A stretch of DNA of 40,498 bases. Source: Rossellomorea vietnamensis (GTDB lineage Bacteria > Bacillota > Bacilli > Bacillales > Bacillaceae_B). This document shows, piece after piece, positions 7,415 to 15,540 of the stretch. The position numbers and the translations under genes are program-made. The stretch covers positions 149,762-190,259 of the forward strand of contig NZ_VTEI01000002.1 of assembly GCF_008180415.1 (NCBI RefSeq), written 5' to 3'. How positions within the stretch are numbered: position 1 is the stretch's first letter; each line of letters begins with the position of its first letter. Below the pieces are notes generated by a model. That model saw only the letters and a program-made list of their open reading frames with translations. It did not search any database and was not told the DNA's origin.

Positions 7415-7610
7415 CTTTAAGATAGAGGAAAAAGATTCCCTTAATTAATAAATAGCAGGAAAAACAGGTAAAATAAAGGAAGAAAACTCCCTTAATAGAC
7501 TTAAAACCTATAAATTATGTACGATCTCTTCATATAAAGGAAATCACTTCCATTATTTAAGCCAAAATAATCCTAAACTTATAATTAATGAAAAAATTCT
7601 CCCTTATTTT
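7415..7610. repeat. Four degenerate 50-60-bp repeat units with GGAA...TTCCC palindromes
   Basis: Near 7423, 7474, 7534 and 7585 the sequence repeats a loose consensus TAAAGGAAAAAANTCCCTTAATT. Each unit is itself a small inverted repeat (GGAA to TTCC) separated by AT-rich sequence. Spacing is about 51-60 bp. Function unknown. Confidence 0.45.
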
Positions 7611-7675
7611 TATTGCTTGTTACTCATTTAGGACATGGCTTTTTATTTGGTTCTTTTCGTTTACTTTGGAGCTAT

Positions 7676-7713
7676 AAAAAAAAGCACCCTGAGAATTCAT
7701 CTACAAGGTGCTT
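7676..7713 (-). terminator. Terminator of abrB
   Basis: On the minus strand AAGCACCTTG pairs with CAGGGTGCTT and is followed by eight T residues. Confidence 0.82.
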
Positions 7714-7725
7714 ACATTCAGTACA

Positions 7726-8010
7726 CTATTTTTCTTCCTGAAAGGATTCCTGTATTTCTCTTATAATCTTTTCGGCCCCTTCACGGCTCAGAATCAACTT
7801 CCCGCCTGCAATCTCAACGTTTTTTTCTGACACTTCACCTGTGATATGGCAGGTCTTACTAGGCTTGTATTTCGTCAGGATGATCTTTTCTTCATCCACA
7901 TAAATCTCCAAAGAATCTTTTTCAGCAATTCCTAATGTGCGGCGCAGCTCGACAGGAATCACAACACGCCCCAGTTCGTCCACTTTACGGACAATGCCAG
8001 TCGACTTCAT
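7726..8010 (-). CDS. abrB: Transition-state regulator AbrB
   Basis: AbrB is a dimeric or tetrameric DNA-binding protein that represses post-exponential genes until Spo0A removes it at the onset of sporulation. The 94-residue product starts MKSTGIVRKVDELGRVVIPV and has the swapped-hairpin AbrB DNA-binding domain (residues 1-50) with IYVDEEKIILTKYKP, then the oligomerisation domain with the conserved CHITGEVSEKN segment (single Cys). It matches B. subtilis AbrB more closely than Abh or SpoVT. It is monocistronic with its own terminator. A GTCGAAA sequence about 155 bases upstream could be a Spo0A box. Confidence 0.95.
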   Translation of the reverse strand: MKSTGIVRKVDELGRVVIPVELRRTLGIAEKDSLEIYVDEEKIILTKYKPSKTCHITGEVSEKNVEIAGGKLILSREGAEKIIREIQESFQEEK

Positions 8011-8348
8011 TATAATCTCTCCTCTAGAAATGTGTATTTTAAAAAGAAACCCCCAGCCTATTCACTATCATGACCGGCTATGTTTCTAAGTTTGGTTGAT
8101 TTACAGGGTACTTCCCTTTTAATAGTTATGTAACAAAACTTCATTCCTATAAATCATATAATATTTCGACTAGTTTCTGAAGTGGCAAATAAGCAACATT
8201 TCATCTATTGGCAACTGCTTTTCTAGTGAGAACGCTGATTCTGTAGTATTATGCCAAACAGCAGAAGCCTGTCACCGCTGCTAATCTTGTGAAACATCTA
8301 TTGAATCACTGAATCCTCATCATTTTCCAGCAACCTCATAAATAGGAT
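8011..8348. other. abrB upstream region with a possible Spo0A box
   Basis: About 340 bases. On the minus strand GTCGAAA (8164-8170) lies close to AT-rich TATTAT/TATGAT candidates for a -10 box. Spo0A binds TGTCGAA and represses abrB in B. subtilis, so the site is plausible by analogy only. The left part (8200-8348) shows no recognisable feature. Confidence 0.3.
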
Positions 8349-9365
8349 TCAACTTTTGGATATCAGACGAAATAGGTTAGCGGTATCTTTTGAATCGGAA
8401 ACGTAACGTTCTTCTCTGTCCGTTTCCAAAAAGATTCCTTTTTTTCTCTTCTCCGAAGTAGACAAGCCTTCCAACCCTTTAGTTATCCCATTCAGCGAAA
8501 GAATAGTTAGTGAAAAGAAAAGCATCGGCACCATGAATATCCACGATGCGTTGAAAAGATCTTTATAGTTCATCGCCATCATGCCTGCCCATTCCTGTAC
8601 AAAAGGCTTTGGCGGATCACAAAACGGCTCATAACATACATCGGTTCCCCCAAAGAACAGAGTGAAAAACCCTAAGTGTGCAATGATCAATAAAGCTTGG
8701 ATGATGATTTTTGGAAAGATGATGAACAATCTCATTTTCAAATGAGGCAGCAGATGCTTCCTAAATAGAAAAAACTTGCTGCCTCCAAGTACCCTGGCAC
8801 TCAAGATGAATTCTTTCTGAAGGATTTCCCGAGTTTCGTTGGAAATTAAAATGGCAGTCGTTGGGACCGTGATCAAGGCAAGGGTGACGATTTGCCATAT
8901 AACCCTCTCGGTAAAAGTGGTCTGAAATCCGGCAGACGTCTCCCAAAGTAAAGGGTATAAGACGTTATAAGCAATGATTGACTGCGGAATAAAATAAAAA
9001 GAGGTCAGGATTGTCTGTGTCACGTACTTGCTTCGTGAATTTCGAAAACCTCCTGCTATTCCAAAAACAAAAGATATCAAAAAACTTATAATAGAAATGA
9101 GAATGGCTGCTCCCAACGTATATTGAGCTCCCTGCAGTACCTTAAAAAACATATCATACCCATTACGGTCCGTTCCAAAAGGAAAATCAAGAGAAGGCTT
9201 GAAAGGTGCTCCACCAATCAGGTTTCCTGATTCATCATATTTCAAGGTGGTCTGAGGAATCTCTCCATCAAAGATATTATTGAATACCAGGCTTCCCCCC
9301 ACCATCAAGACTACAAAAGCAGTACATATGAACACGCTCCATTTATAAGCGGTCCGATTCCTCAT
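8349..9365 (-). CDS. Oligopeptide/dipeptide-type ABC transporter permease (OppC/DppC-like)
   Basis: A 338-residue membrane protein of the OppC/DppC type. An N-terminal helix (about 10-30) is followed by an extracellular domain that includes FGTDRNGYDMFFKVLQGAQY, the usual 'GTDxxGRD' signature in altered form, and then five further helices. The ATPase-contact EAA loop is EFILSARVLGGSKFFLFRKH with HLLPH. The start overlaps the stop of the upstream permease gene by 4 bases, so the two are translationally coupled. No ATPase or solute-binding gene is adjacent, so the pair must borrow them or serve another role. The closest relative in this window is the product at 20727-21755. Confidence 0.85.
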   Translation of the reverse strand: MRNRTAYKWSVFICTAFVVLMVGGSLVFNNIFDGEIPQTTLKYDESGNLIGGAPFKPSLDFPFGTDRNGYDMFFKVLQGAQYTLGAAILISIISFLISFVFGIAGGFRNSRSKYVTQTILTSFYFIPQSIIAYNVLYPLLWETSAGFQTTFTERVIWQIVTLALITVPTTAILISNETREILQKEFILSARVLGGSKFFLFRKHLLPHLKMRLFIIFPKIIIQALLIIAHLGFFTLFFGGTDVCYEPFCDPPKPFVQEWAGMMAMNYKDLFNASWIFMVPMLFFSLTILSLNGITKGLEGLSTSEKRKKGIFLETDREERYVSDSKDTANLFRLISKS

Positions 9366-10234
9366 AAGCTCATCTCCTTCCCGATTTTCTGCTTTATTAC
9401 AAATTGCAGTCCTTTTAATAGAGAATAAATCGGAATAAAGAGGAGGATTGCCGTAATTGCAAAGATAGATGGTGTGTTATAGGTGAATAGAAAAGATGTT
9501 ACACCGAAAACATTAAATAGATACTCTAAGATTAATAGATTGGAAAGCATCATCCAGACAATTTGCTTTGCATGATAAGTTAAACTGATCAAGATATTTC
9601 GGATCATATGTACGAAGAGCAGATTGTACTTTGTCAGGCCTTTTCCCCTGGCCAGCTCGACGTAAGGTAAGTTCTCTTCCTCCCCGACAAAAGACACCAT
9701 CAATCCAAGGAAGAAAAATGCCGGGAGGATACTCAGCGTTACAGCAGGAAATAGAATCACCTGATTCTCTCCGACCGACGCCACGTCGATTAATAATATT
9801 CCTGACTGTTTGAAGAACCAGACGACAAAAATCTGCAAAGCTGAAATCACAAAGATATCAGGAAGCGAGCTTACTAGAAAAGAGCTTGATTTCATCACTC
9901 CCCTGATCCACTTCCCTGCTGAATAGTAGAGTATCAGCAGCAGAACTGATACCACTATGGCAATGAATAAAGCAAGAAACACAATTTTTGCACTGCTGGC
10001 GAAAGCTGTAAGGATAATCGGGAACAATTCCCTCTCCACATCCGATATGGGGTTAATATAAACAAGCTGGAACGGATGTGATAAATCAACCAGCACACTC
10101 CGCAAGCTCTCCCAATAAGTCCTTAATGACGGTCTTTGAGTAAGAAATAATCCTGACCCTGCGCTTACCAACAGAATTCCAAGTATTATAAGAATTGGCT
10201 CCAACAGCTTTCTTACAAACGATTTTGCCACCAC
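9362..10234 (-). CDS. Oligopeptide/dipeptide-type ABC transporter permease (OppB/DppB-like)
   Basis: This 290-residue integral membrane protein has about six helices. It corresponds to OppB/DppB, with the EAA loop YVELARGKGLTKYNLLFVHM and IRN near residues 190-215. It forms the inner-membrane channel with the downstream OppC-like product. The ATG at 10232-10234 follows a GGGGG-containing ribosome site. Alignment by eye with the product at 19865-20749 shows shared blocks (LTLSILPAFFFL against LCLSILPIVFLL, and MMLSNLLILEYLFN against FMLSNLLVIEVLFN), so the two permease pairs are paralogous. Substrate unknown. Confidence 0.84.
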   Translation of the reverse strand: MVAKSFVRKLLEPILIILGILLVSAGSGLFLTQRPSLRTYWESLRSVLVDLSHPFQLVYINPISDVERELFPIILTAFASSAKIVFLALFIAIVVSVLLLILYYSAGKWIRGVMKSSSFLVSSLPDIFVISALQIFVVWFFKQSGILLIDVASVGENQVILFPAVTLSILPAFFFLGLMVSFVGEEENLPYVELARGKGLTKYNLLFVHMIRNILISLTYHAKQIVWMMLSNLLILEYLFNVFGVTSFLFTYNTPSIFAITAILLFIPIYSLLKGLQFVIKQKIGKEMSL

Positions 10235-10315
10235 TTTCTTTCCCCCTCTCGACTAAATTCTACAATAAAACATTTCCATTTTACCATAAATTGGTGTTCA
10301 AGAGTCTCTCATAAC

Positions 10316-10348
10316 AAAAAAAAGAGCAGAGGAACTAATCCGCTGCTC
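10316..10348 (-). terminator. Terminator of the mnt operon
   Basis: On the minus strand GAGCAGCGGA pairs imperfectly with TTCCTCTGCTC and is followed by eight T residues. It lies 66 bases after the MntR-like gene. Confidence 0.82.
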
Positions 10349-10413
10349 ATCCCATGAATCTGGCCATCAAAATGGTGTTATAAAACCAGTTACCACTTAG
10401 TAAATTAGGAATG

Positions 10414-10788
10414 TTATGAATTGGTCCTCTTCTCTTTTACATGTATTTCTATTTTTTTCAACGCTTCATTACTTAAGTGATGTGCTATATTCATGACCTC
10501 CTGCTCAATGAGGGTTTCTTCCAATTCCACCAAACGGAAGAATTCTTCGAGTACTTTATGGTTCCTCTCCAATTCACGGCCTTTTTTCATCCCTTTTTGT
10601 GTTAGTGATATAATTCCATATGGTTTGTAATCAATAAACCCTTCCTGAGCTAATCTGCCAGCCATCTTTGAAACAGAGGAGATCCCTACCTTCAATGATT
10701 TTGCTACTAAAGAAATTCTGGCATATCCATTTTCCAATACAGCATAATATATCTCTTCCAAATACTTTTCTTCCGAGGGTGATGGCAT
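10414..10788 (-). CDS. MntR/DtxR-like metalloregulator with degenerate metal site
   Basis: The 124-residue product has the winged helix of MntR (YARISLVAKSLKVGISSVSK and the following FIDYKPYGIISLTQKG wing) and a shortened dimerisation domain. MntR normally represses Mn uptake when Mn(II) is bound. Numbering matches B. subtilis MntR without gaps to residue 104. Of the six ligands, E11, H77 and H103 are present, but D8 is K, E99 is M and E102 is A. The binuclear Mn site should therefore be impaired. The gene is last in the mnt operon, 16 bases after the second permease gene. It may respond to another metal, act constitutively or be a decaying paralogue; the canonical mntR is probably elsewhere. 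Confidence 0.85.
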   Translation of the reverse strand: MPSPSEEKYLEEIYYAVLENGYARISLVAKSLKVGISSVSKMAGRLAQEGFIDYKPYGIISLTQKGMKKGRELERNHKVLEEFFRLVELEETLIEQEVMNIAHHLSNEALKKIEIHVKEKRTNS

Positions 10789-10804
10789 CTTAGATCACCT
10801 CTTT

Positions 10805-11689
10805 CTAAACTGCTTCGCCAGAAACAAGCTTTCTTCTGATTACTTTCTTCACAACAATTCCGTGCGACGGAGAAAACAGAAACACAAGTAAGAATAATCC
10901 GCCTGCAACAGAAATCATCGAACCGGCAATCGACGCATCCAAAAAGTAAGCAAGATAGTATCCTGCAATGGAACTGATAATACCAACACCCATACTGATG
11001 AAAATCATGCTGCTCAGCTTTTCGGTCAGCAGATAAGCGGTAGCTGCGGGTACAATAATCATTCCGACGACCAGTATGGCACCAACACTTTCAAATGAAG
11101 CGACAGTTGTTAATGATACTAATCCCATCAAAAGATAATGAAACAAAACTACGGGAATTCCTAATGCAGCTGCCATCGCAGGGTCGAAAGAACAAATTTT
11201 GAATTGTTTATAGAACAAACTTATAATCAAAATGCTCAGCAAGAACACGGATCCAATTCCCCAAACAGCGGCAGGGCCTAAGCTCATGCCGCCAATTTGA
11301 AAGGTATCCCATGGAGCGTAGGCTATCTCGCCATAAAGGACACAATCCAAATCCAAGTCGATCTGCCTTGTAAATAAACTTACGAGCACCACTCCAATTG
11401 CAAATAGTGCAGTAAAAACAACGCCGATCGAAGCATCAGACTGCACGCCGTTATTCTGGAACATTTGTATCAAAAACACGGTTACCAATCCTAGTGCTGC
11501 TGCCCCAATCATCATGAACAGCGAATCCCTTGAACCGCTAAACAGAAATGCCAGCACAATTCCCGGAAGGACTGCATGACTGATAGCGTCCCCTATCATT
11601 GACATCTTTCTTAAAACTAGAAAGCATCCTAGAATACTGCAGGAGCAAGCCACGAGAGCGCCAATCAATATTATCCAGAAATCATTCAT
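10805..11689 (-). CDS. mntD: Manganese/zinc ABC transporter permease, MntD-like
   Basis: A 294-residue ABC-3 family permease with about eight helices. Family blocks include CFLVLRKMSMIGDAISHAVL near the N-terminus, the ATPase-contact segment AAALGIPVVLFHYLLMGLVS, and ESVGAILVVGMIIVPAATAY. It pairs with MntC to form the transmembrane channel for Mn(II), or possibly Zn(II). Its start overlaps the stop of mntC by 4 bases. It ends with a basic cytoplasmic tail. The order binding protein, ATPase, permease, permease is that of B. subtilis mntABCD. Confidence 0.88.
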   Translation of the reverse strand: MNDFWIILIGALVACSCSILGCFLVLRKMSMIGDAISHAVLPGIVLAFLFSGSRDSLFMMIGAAALGLVTVFLIQMFQNNGVQSDASIGVVFTALFAIGVVLVSLFTRQIDLDLDCVLYGEIAYAPWDTFQIGGMSLGPAAVWGIGSVFLLSILIISLFYKQFKICSFDPAMAAALGIPVVLFHYLLMGLVSLTTVASFESVGAILVVGMIIVPAATAYLLTEKLSSMIFISMGVGIISSIAGYYLAYFLDASIAGSMISVAGGLFLLVFLFSPSHGIVVKKVIRRKLVSGEAV

Positions 11690-12621
11690 GAGGACCTCTC
11701 CTTCACTTTAGTGTTCATGTATACCTCTTCGTAATTCCGCTTTGCCGCCATCCTCATTTTAACTTTCGCCAGAACCCCTCTTGTAGGTGAGAAAATGATA
11801 CTGACCACAAAGAGTGCAGTGGCTGACAGTACGACAAGCGGACCTGTCGGCAGATTGGAAGCCATTGTACTGACGATGGTACCTGCAAATCCGCTTAATG
11901 CACCAAAAACGCCGGCGAGAACGACCATCACATGCAGCTTTTCTGTCCAATAGCGGGCAGATACTGCAGGTGTTATCAGCAATGCTGCCATCAGAACTAC
12001 GCCCACTGCCTGAATGCCAATGACAACGGCAATTACGAGAAGGAGCATGATGAACTGATCAAGCAGGAAAATCGGAAGACCGATTCCTTTTGCAAAGCCT
12101 GGATCAAAAGACAGCAGTTTAAATTCCTTAAAAAACAAGGCGCAAACACCAACCAGGAACAGGCTGATGGCTGCCATGGTGTAAACATCCGATTGCACCA
12201 TGGAGGCTGCCTGCCCGAATAAAAATTTATCCAAACCGCTTTGGTTTCCGCTGCTGCTGTGCTGTATCTGTGTCAGTAAAACAATCCCAACTCCGAAGAA
12301 AACTGTCAGGATAATTCCCAGCGCAGAATCCTGCTTGATTCTTGAGTATTTCGTTATTACGCTGATCATTAGAGTGGCTAATAAACCTGCAATAACTGCC
12401 CCGATCAGGAAGAAGCCAATAGATTTGGTTCCTGTCAGCATAAAGGCTGTGCAGACTCCTGGTAAAGCTGCATGAGAAAGGGCATCCCCCATGAGTGACT
12501 GCTTTCGGAGGTATGCGAAACATCCGATGACCCCGCTGCTTATCCCCAGCAGCATGGAACCAAGCAAAATCCATTGAGTATTCGGGTCTTGAAAGAAAGT
12601 AAGCCAGTTCAATCCGATCAC
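11686..12621 (-). CDS. mntC: Manganese/zinc ABC transporter permease, MntC-like
   Basis: A 311-residue ABC-3 permease with the same blocks as MntD: CFAYLRKQSLMGDALSHAAL, GFAKGIGLPIFLLDQFIMLL and IQAVGVVLMAALLITPAVSA. About eight membrane helices are followed by a basic C-terminal tail ending in NTKVKERSS. It starts one base after the ATPase stop codon and overlaps mntD by 4 bases, so the whole block should be translated as one unit. Role as for MntD: the membrane channel of a high-affinity divalent metal importer. Confidence 0.88.
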   Translation of the reverse strand: MIGLNWLTFFQDPNTQWILLGSMLLGISSGVIGCFAYLRKQSLMGDALSHAALPGVCTAFMLTGTKSIGFFLIGAVIAGLLATLMISVITKYSRIKQDSALGIILTVFFGVGIVLLTQIQHSSSGNQSGLDKFLFGQAASMVQSDVYTMAAISLFLVGVCALFFKEFKLLSFDPGFAKGIGLPIFLLDQFIMLLLVIAVVIGIQAVGVVLMAALLITPAVSARYWTEKLHVMVVLAGVFGALSGFAGTIVSTMASNLPTGPLVVLSATALFVVSIIFSPTRGVLAKVKMRMAAKRNYEEVYMNTKVKERSS

Positions 12622-12622
12622 C

Positions 12623-13375
12623 TCAATTCCCTATCAAAGCTGTTGAACCGGAGTCCAGCATAGTTAGTTTTCCACCATATGTCTTTTGCAAGTATTCCTT
12701 TGTAAAGAGATCTTCCGTTGGCCCTACTCCGATTAACTCTACATTGAGCAGCATGATCCAATCAAAATATTCCTTAACAGTATTAAGGTCGTGATGGACC
12801 ACGAGAACCGTTTTTCCTTGCTGCTTCAATTCATTTAATAAAGAGATTATCGCTTTCTCAGTAGCCGCATCTACCCCAACAAATGGTTCATCCATAAAAT
12901 ACAGATCTGCATCCTGAGCCAAAGCCCGAGCAAGGAATACGCGCTGCTGCTGCCCTCCCGAAAGCTGGCTGATCTGGCGGTTGGCATATTCCGCCATCCC
13001 GACCTTTTCCAAGCATTCCATGGCAAACATTTTATCTTTCTTCCTTGGTCGGCTGATCCAGCCAAGATGGCCGTAACGGCCCATTGTTACAACATCCAGA
13101 GCATCCGTCGGAAAATCCCAGTCGACTGATTCCCTTTGAGGGACATATCCTACACGCTTTCGGGAGTTTTTATATGAGCTTCCGAATATCTCGACATCAC
13201 CTCCCAAGGAAGGTATCAGTTCAAGTATCGATTTTATCAGCGTTGATTTTCCGGCTCCATTGGGTCCAATGATCCCGATCAAGCTGCCTTCAGGAACGCT
13301 GAACGAAATATTCCTTAATACCGGCTTCTTTTGATAAGCTACTGCCAGGTTTTGTACCTTTAATGGTGAATTCAT
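12623..13375 (-). CDS. mntB: Manganese/zinc ABC transporter ATPase, MntB-like
   Basis: A 250-residue cytoplasmic ATPase that drives metal import. All nucleotide-binding motifs are intact: Walker A GPNGAGKST (near residue 37), Q-loop YVPQRE, signature LSGGQQQR, Walker B ADLYFMDEP, D-loop VGVDAAT and switch LVVHHDL. Length and sequence match the MntB/ZnuC/TroB family. It starts 13 bases after mntA and has a GGAGGAG ribosome site. The predicted partners are MntC and MntD. Confidence 0.93.
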   Translation of the reverse strand: MNSPLKVQNLAVAYQKKPVLRNISFSVPEGSLIGIIGPNGAGKSTLIKSILELIPSLGGDVEIFGSSYKNSRKRVGYVPQRESVDWDFPTDALDVVTMGRYGHLGWISRPRKKDKMFAMECLEKVGMAEYANRQISQLSGGQQQRVFLARALAQDADLYFMDEPFVGVDAATEKAIISLLNELKQQGKTVLVVHHDLNTVKEYFDWIMLLNVELIGVGPTEDLFTKEYLQKTYGGKLTMLDSGSTALIGN

Positions 13376-13388
13376 TCTAACTCCTCCT

Positions 13389-14324
13389 TTATTTCAGAGC
13401 ATTGACAATCGTATCCACGTTATGGCGGACCATTCCCAAATACGTTCCTTCTTCGGTCCCTTCTTCTCCCATGGCATCTGAGAAGAGTTCTCCACCAATT
13501 TCCACTTCATGCCCTTTTTCCTTTGCTCCTTCAATGACGGCTTCGATGGCTTTTTTCGGCACGCTTGATTCTACAAAGACCGCTTTCACTTTATTATCAA
13601 CCAAGAAATCCCGCAGCTCGCTGACATCCTTTGACCCTGATTCAGAAGCCGTGCTGATCCCCTGAAGTCCCATTACCTTAATGCCATAAGCTTCACCAAA
13701 ATATCCAAATGCATCATGAGCTGTAACCAGGACTCTGGATTGTTCAGGTATGGTCGATATCTGTTCTTCGGCATATTGGTCAAGTTCCTCTAATTTTTGA
13801 ATGAAAGCTTCTCCATTCGCTATATATTCGCCGGCATTCTCTTTGTCATAGTTGGAAAGCTCTTCCGTCACTGTTTCAGTGACCTTGATCCACAGCTCTA
13901 TATCAAACCACACGTGAGGGTCATGCTCCGCGTATCCATCTGCAGACTTTAACAACTCAGCCTCCGGTATATCTTTTGTTACCGCAATCGTTGGCTTTTC
14001 ATCTTCCATTTTCTCGAAAATCTCAATCATTTTCCCTTCAAGATGCAATCCGTTATAGAAAATCAGATCTGCTTCCTCCAGTTTTTTTATGTCACCTTGA
14101 GATGCCTTATAAAGATGGGGATCAACGCCTGACTTCATCAAACCTGCAGAGTCGACATGTTCACCTCCCACGTTTTTTACGATATCATTAATCTGGCCGA
14201 TCGTTGATGTGACCTTGATCTTACCTCCATCTGCTTCCGCCTCTGTTTCGCCATTGTTCGAACATCCACTTAAAATCAATAGAAGTGCAGCACCAGCCAA
14301 AAAAGCATTTTTCATCATTCTCAT
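13389..14324 (-). CDS. mntA: Manganese/zinc-binding lipoprotein, MntA-like
   Basis: A 311-residue cluster A-I (cluster 9) solute-binding lipoprotein. It has a signal peptide with lipobox LSGC (Cys21). Metal ligands fit the family: His70 in GVDPHLYKAS, His137 in HDPHVWFD, Glu in VFVESSVPKK and Asp in GELFSDAMG. The protein captures Mn(II), or possibly Zn(II), outside the membrane and hands it to MntC/MntD. It is the first gene of the operon and lies behind two inverted repeats, one a good match to the MntR box. Mn rather than Zn is favoured by that operator and by the absence of a His-rich loop. Confidence 0.92.
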   Translation of the reverse strand: MRMMKNAFLAGAALLLILSGCSNNGETEAEADGGKIKVTSTIGQINDIVKNVGGEHVDSAGLMKSGVDPHLYKASQGDIKKLEEADLIFYNGLHLEGKMIEIFEKMEDEKPTIAVTKDIPEAELLKSADGYAEHDPHVWFDIELWIKVTETVTEELSNYDKENAGEYIANGEAFIQKLEELDQYAEEQISTIPEQSRVLVTAHDAFGYFGEAYGIKVMGLQGISTASESGSKDVSELRDFLVDNKVKAVFVESSVPKKAIEAVIEGAKEKGHEVEIGGELFSDAMGEEGTEEGTYLGMVRHNVDTIVNALK

Positions 14325-14350
14325 CTTTACATACCTCTCTTCATTTGTTT

Positions 14351-14373
14351 TTAACTTAGGACAATTTAGTTAA
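14351..14373. promoter_or_regulatory. Inverted repeat upstream of mntA, second operator candidate
   Basis: TTAACTTA and TTAGTTAA (7 of 8 bases complementary) flank a 7-base centre, ending about 27 bases before the mntA start. The size and position suit a DtxR-family or other repressor. The sequence differs from the adjacent MntR-type box, so it may be read by a different regulator. Confidence 0.45.
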
Positions 14374-14386
14374 CCGACCACACAAT

Positions 14387-14404
14387 AGTTTCCCTAGGGC
14401 AACT
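14387..14404. promoter_or_regulatory. MntR-type operator upstream of mntA
   Basis: AGTTTCCCTAGGGCAACT is an 18-bp palindrome with one mismatched pair. On the mntA-coding strand it reads AGTTGCCCTAGGGAAACT, close to the MntR boxes of B. subtilis mntA and mntH (TTTGCCTTAAGGAAACT type). It sits 63-80 bases before mntA, where a promoter is expected. Confidence 0.75.
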
Positions 14405-14619
14405 CTTAAACAAAAAAATATAGAAGCCTTACAACTTATAACTTTACTGCTTTAATCCTACTAAGAGGGACAGTCCTTTCATCGATGTACAGTGTTAAAT
14501 TTATACACCACCTTTTGCCAGCCGCTTTCAACTATATTCTACAACACACTATTTGTTTCCTTCAACCAAAAAAATTCCTTTTTTTAAAAAATAGTTGAAC
14601 ATCTCCATAAATTTGTTCT

Positions 14620-14745
14620 TTAAAAGTTTTTCTTTTGTTTCCTTTCGGTTATTTTTTTCAATTCTTCCTCGTTAAGGATTCCCATTGCTTTAAAGACAAC
14701 AGCGTACCTGTTGATCTTCTTCTGAATTCTGCCAGAATTATACAT
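14620..14745 (-). CDS. Small basic protein, hypothetical (41 aa)
   Basis: The 41-residue product starts MYNSGRIQKKINRYAVVFKA, has a short MGILNEEELKKI helix and ends in a Lys-rich tail. The ATG at 14743-14745 has an AGGGGTGGTG ribosome site 4 to 5 nt upstream. A longer reading to 14826 adds 27 codons without a better site. No membrane segment. I do not recognise the family; the amphipathic C-terminal helix and high charge suggest a soluble regulator or nucleic-acid binder, but that is speculation. Confidence 0.55.
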   Translation of the reverse strand: MYNSGRIQKKINRYAVVFKAMGILNEEELKKITERKQKKNF

Positions 14746-14824
14746 TTTCACCACCCCTTTATTTGCGTTCACCAAATTATATTCACTCCCCCTAAAAATG
14801 TTTCCTTTGTGCAAAAATATAGGC

Positions 14825-14851
14825 AAAAAAACGCAGAGTCACACCGTCTGC
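14825..14851 (-). terminator. Terminator of the 42-aa membrane peptide gene
   Basis: On the minus strand GCAGA and TCTGC close a 9-base loop and are followed by a C/G and seven T residues. Confidence 0.6.
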
Positions 14852-14936
14852 CTCAGACAGTATTAAGAAGCTTGGAGCTTGCAAACCGTCCAACCTGCAC
14901 TTCAGATGCTCATTTGATCAGTATCTACTCTCTATT

Positions 14937-15065
14937 TCAAAACCTATATTTTACTAAAAAATACAAAATGATTGAAAGGGCTACGGGTAACAGAGTAATA
15001 GCAAACCGAAGAAATCTTTTTTTCAAAATTTTGTTGTCCTTTTCTCGTTTCACCTCTTTCTGCAT
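14937..15065 (-). CDS. Small single-helix membrane protein, hypothetical (42 aa)
   Basis: A 42-codon minus-strand frame encodes MQKEVKREKDNKILKKRFLR, then a hydrophobic FAITLLPVALSIILYFLV segment and a short basic end (KYRF). A strong GGAGG lies 10 nt before the ATG at 15063-15065, and a terminator follows. The highly basic N-terminus and single helix predict a cytoplasmic N-terminus. Family unknown. A short hairpin (AAATAGC/GCTATTT, 15084-15102) lies just upstream of the ribosome site. Confidence 0.55.
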   Translation of the reverse strand: MQKEVKREKDNKILKKRFLRFAITLLPVALSIILYFLVKYRF

Positions 15066-15319
15066 AACTCCCCAACCTCCTTAAAATAGCCACGCGCTAT
15101 TTTTTTGCCTGAAGCCAACTTTCACAAGCAGTATATGCTGCAAACGAATGAGAGTTGCACATAACTCCTCTTTATTATCTGAGAGGCTGAGTCCTTTCTT
15201 TCATAAGAAGTAAGAACGAAAAATATGGATTCTTTACACTGGTTATAGCCGCATAATAATTTAACAGACTGTTTTTCTTTGAATTTATTTTAATATCAAC
15301 AGGTTTTCCTATTTAAATC

Positions 15320-15347
15320 GAGGGCACTAATCCAACTTAGTGCCCTC
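15320..15347. terminator. Strong hairpin after the zinc-ribbon gene
   Basis: GAGGGCACTAA and TTAGTGCCCTC form a perfect 11-bp stem with a 6-base loop, 16 bases after the stop of the 58-aa gene. The T-run is weak on both sides. Confidence 0.6.
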
Positions 15348-15363
15348 ATAAAATATATTAAGT

Positions 15364-15540
15364 TTAAGAAGATAATTCTTCCTCGACCGCCAGAAGCCGC
15401 TTCATTTCCAGATGTTTGTTCTCCCGTATCTCTTCTCTGCAAATACCGCAGTGCATAAGCACGTTTCCTTTATAGTAGAACGCTTTAATGGAATAAGGGA
15501 TCCCACATCTTATACAAGGCTGTTCTTCTCTATATCTCAT
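15364..15540 (-). CDS. Small zinc-ribbon protein (58 aa)
   Basis: The 58-residue product has two Cys pairs, CIRC (residues 9-12) and CGIC (33-36), spaced as in a one-metal zinc ribbon, then a helix EEIRENKHLEMKRLLAVEEE. The start at 15538-15540 follows GGGAGGG. Such tiny zinc ribbons often bind nucleic acid or proteins, but no specific role can be stated. It is divergent from the RNase J gene (159 bases apart) and ends at an 11-bp hairpin. Confidence 0.7.
   Translation of the reverse strand: MRYREEQPCIRCGIPYSIKAFYYKGNVLMHCGICREEIRENKHLEMKRLLAVEEELSS

Larger units (their letters stand above)
7202..7725. other. Gene-poor region upstream of DUF4181 gene
   Basis: About 520 bases without a supportable gene. 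It contains four degenerate repeat units (7415-7610) and the abrB terminator at the right end. No open frame with a ribosome site was seen on either strand. Confidence 0.5.
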
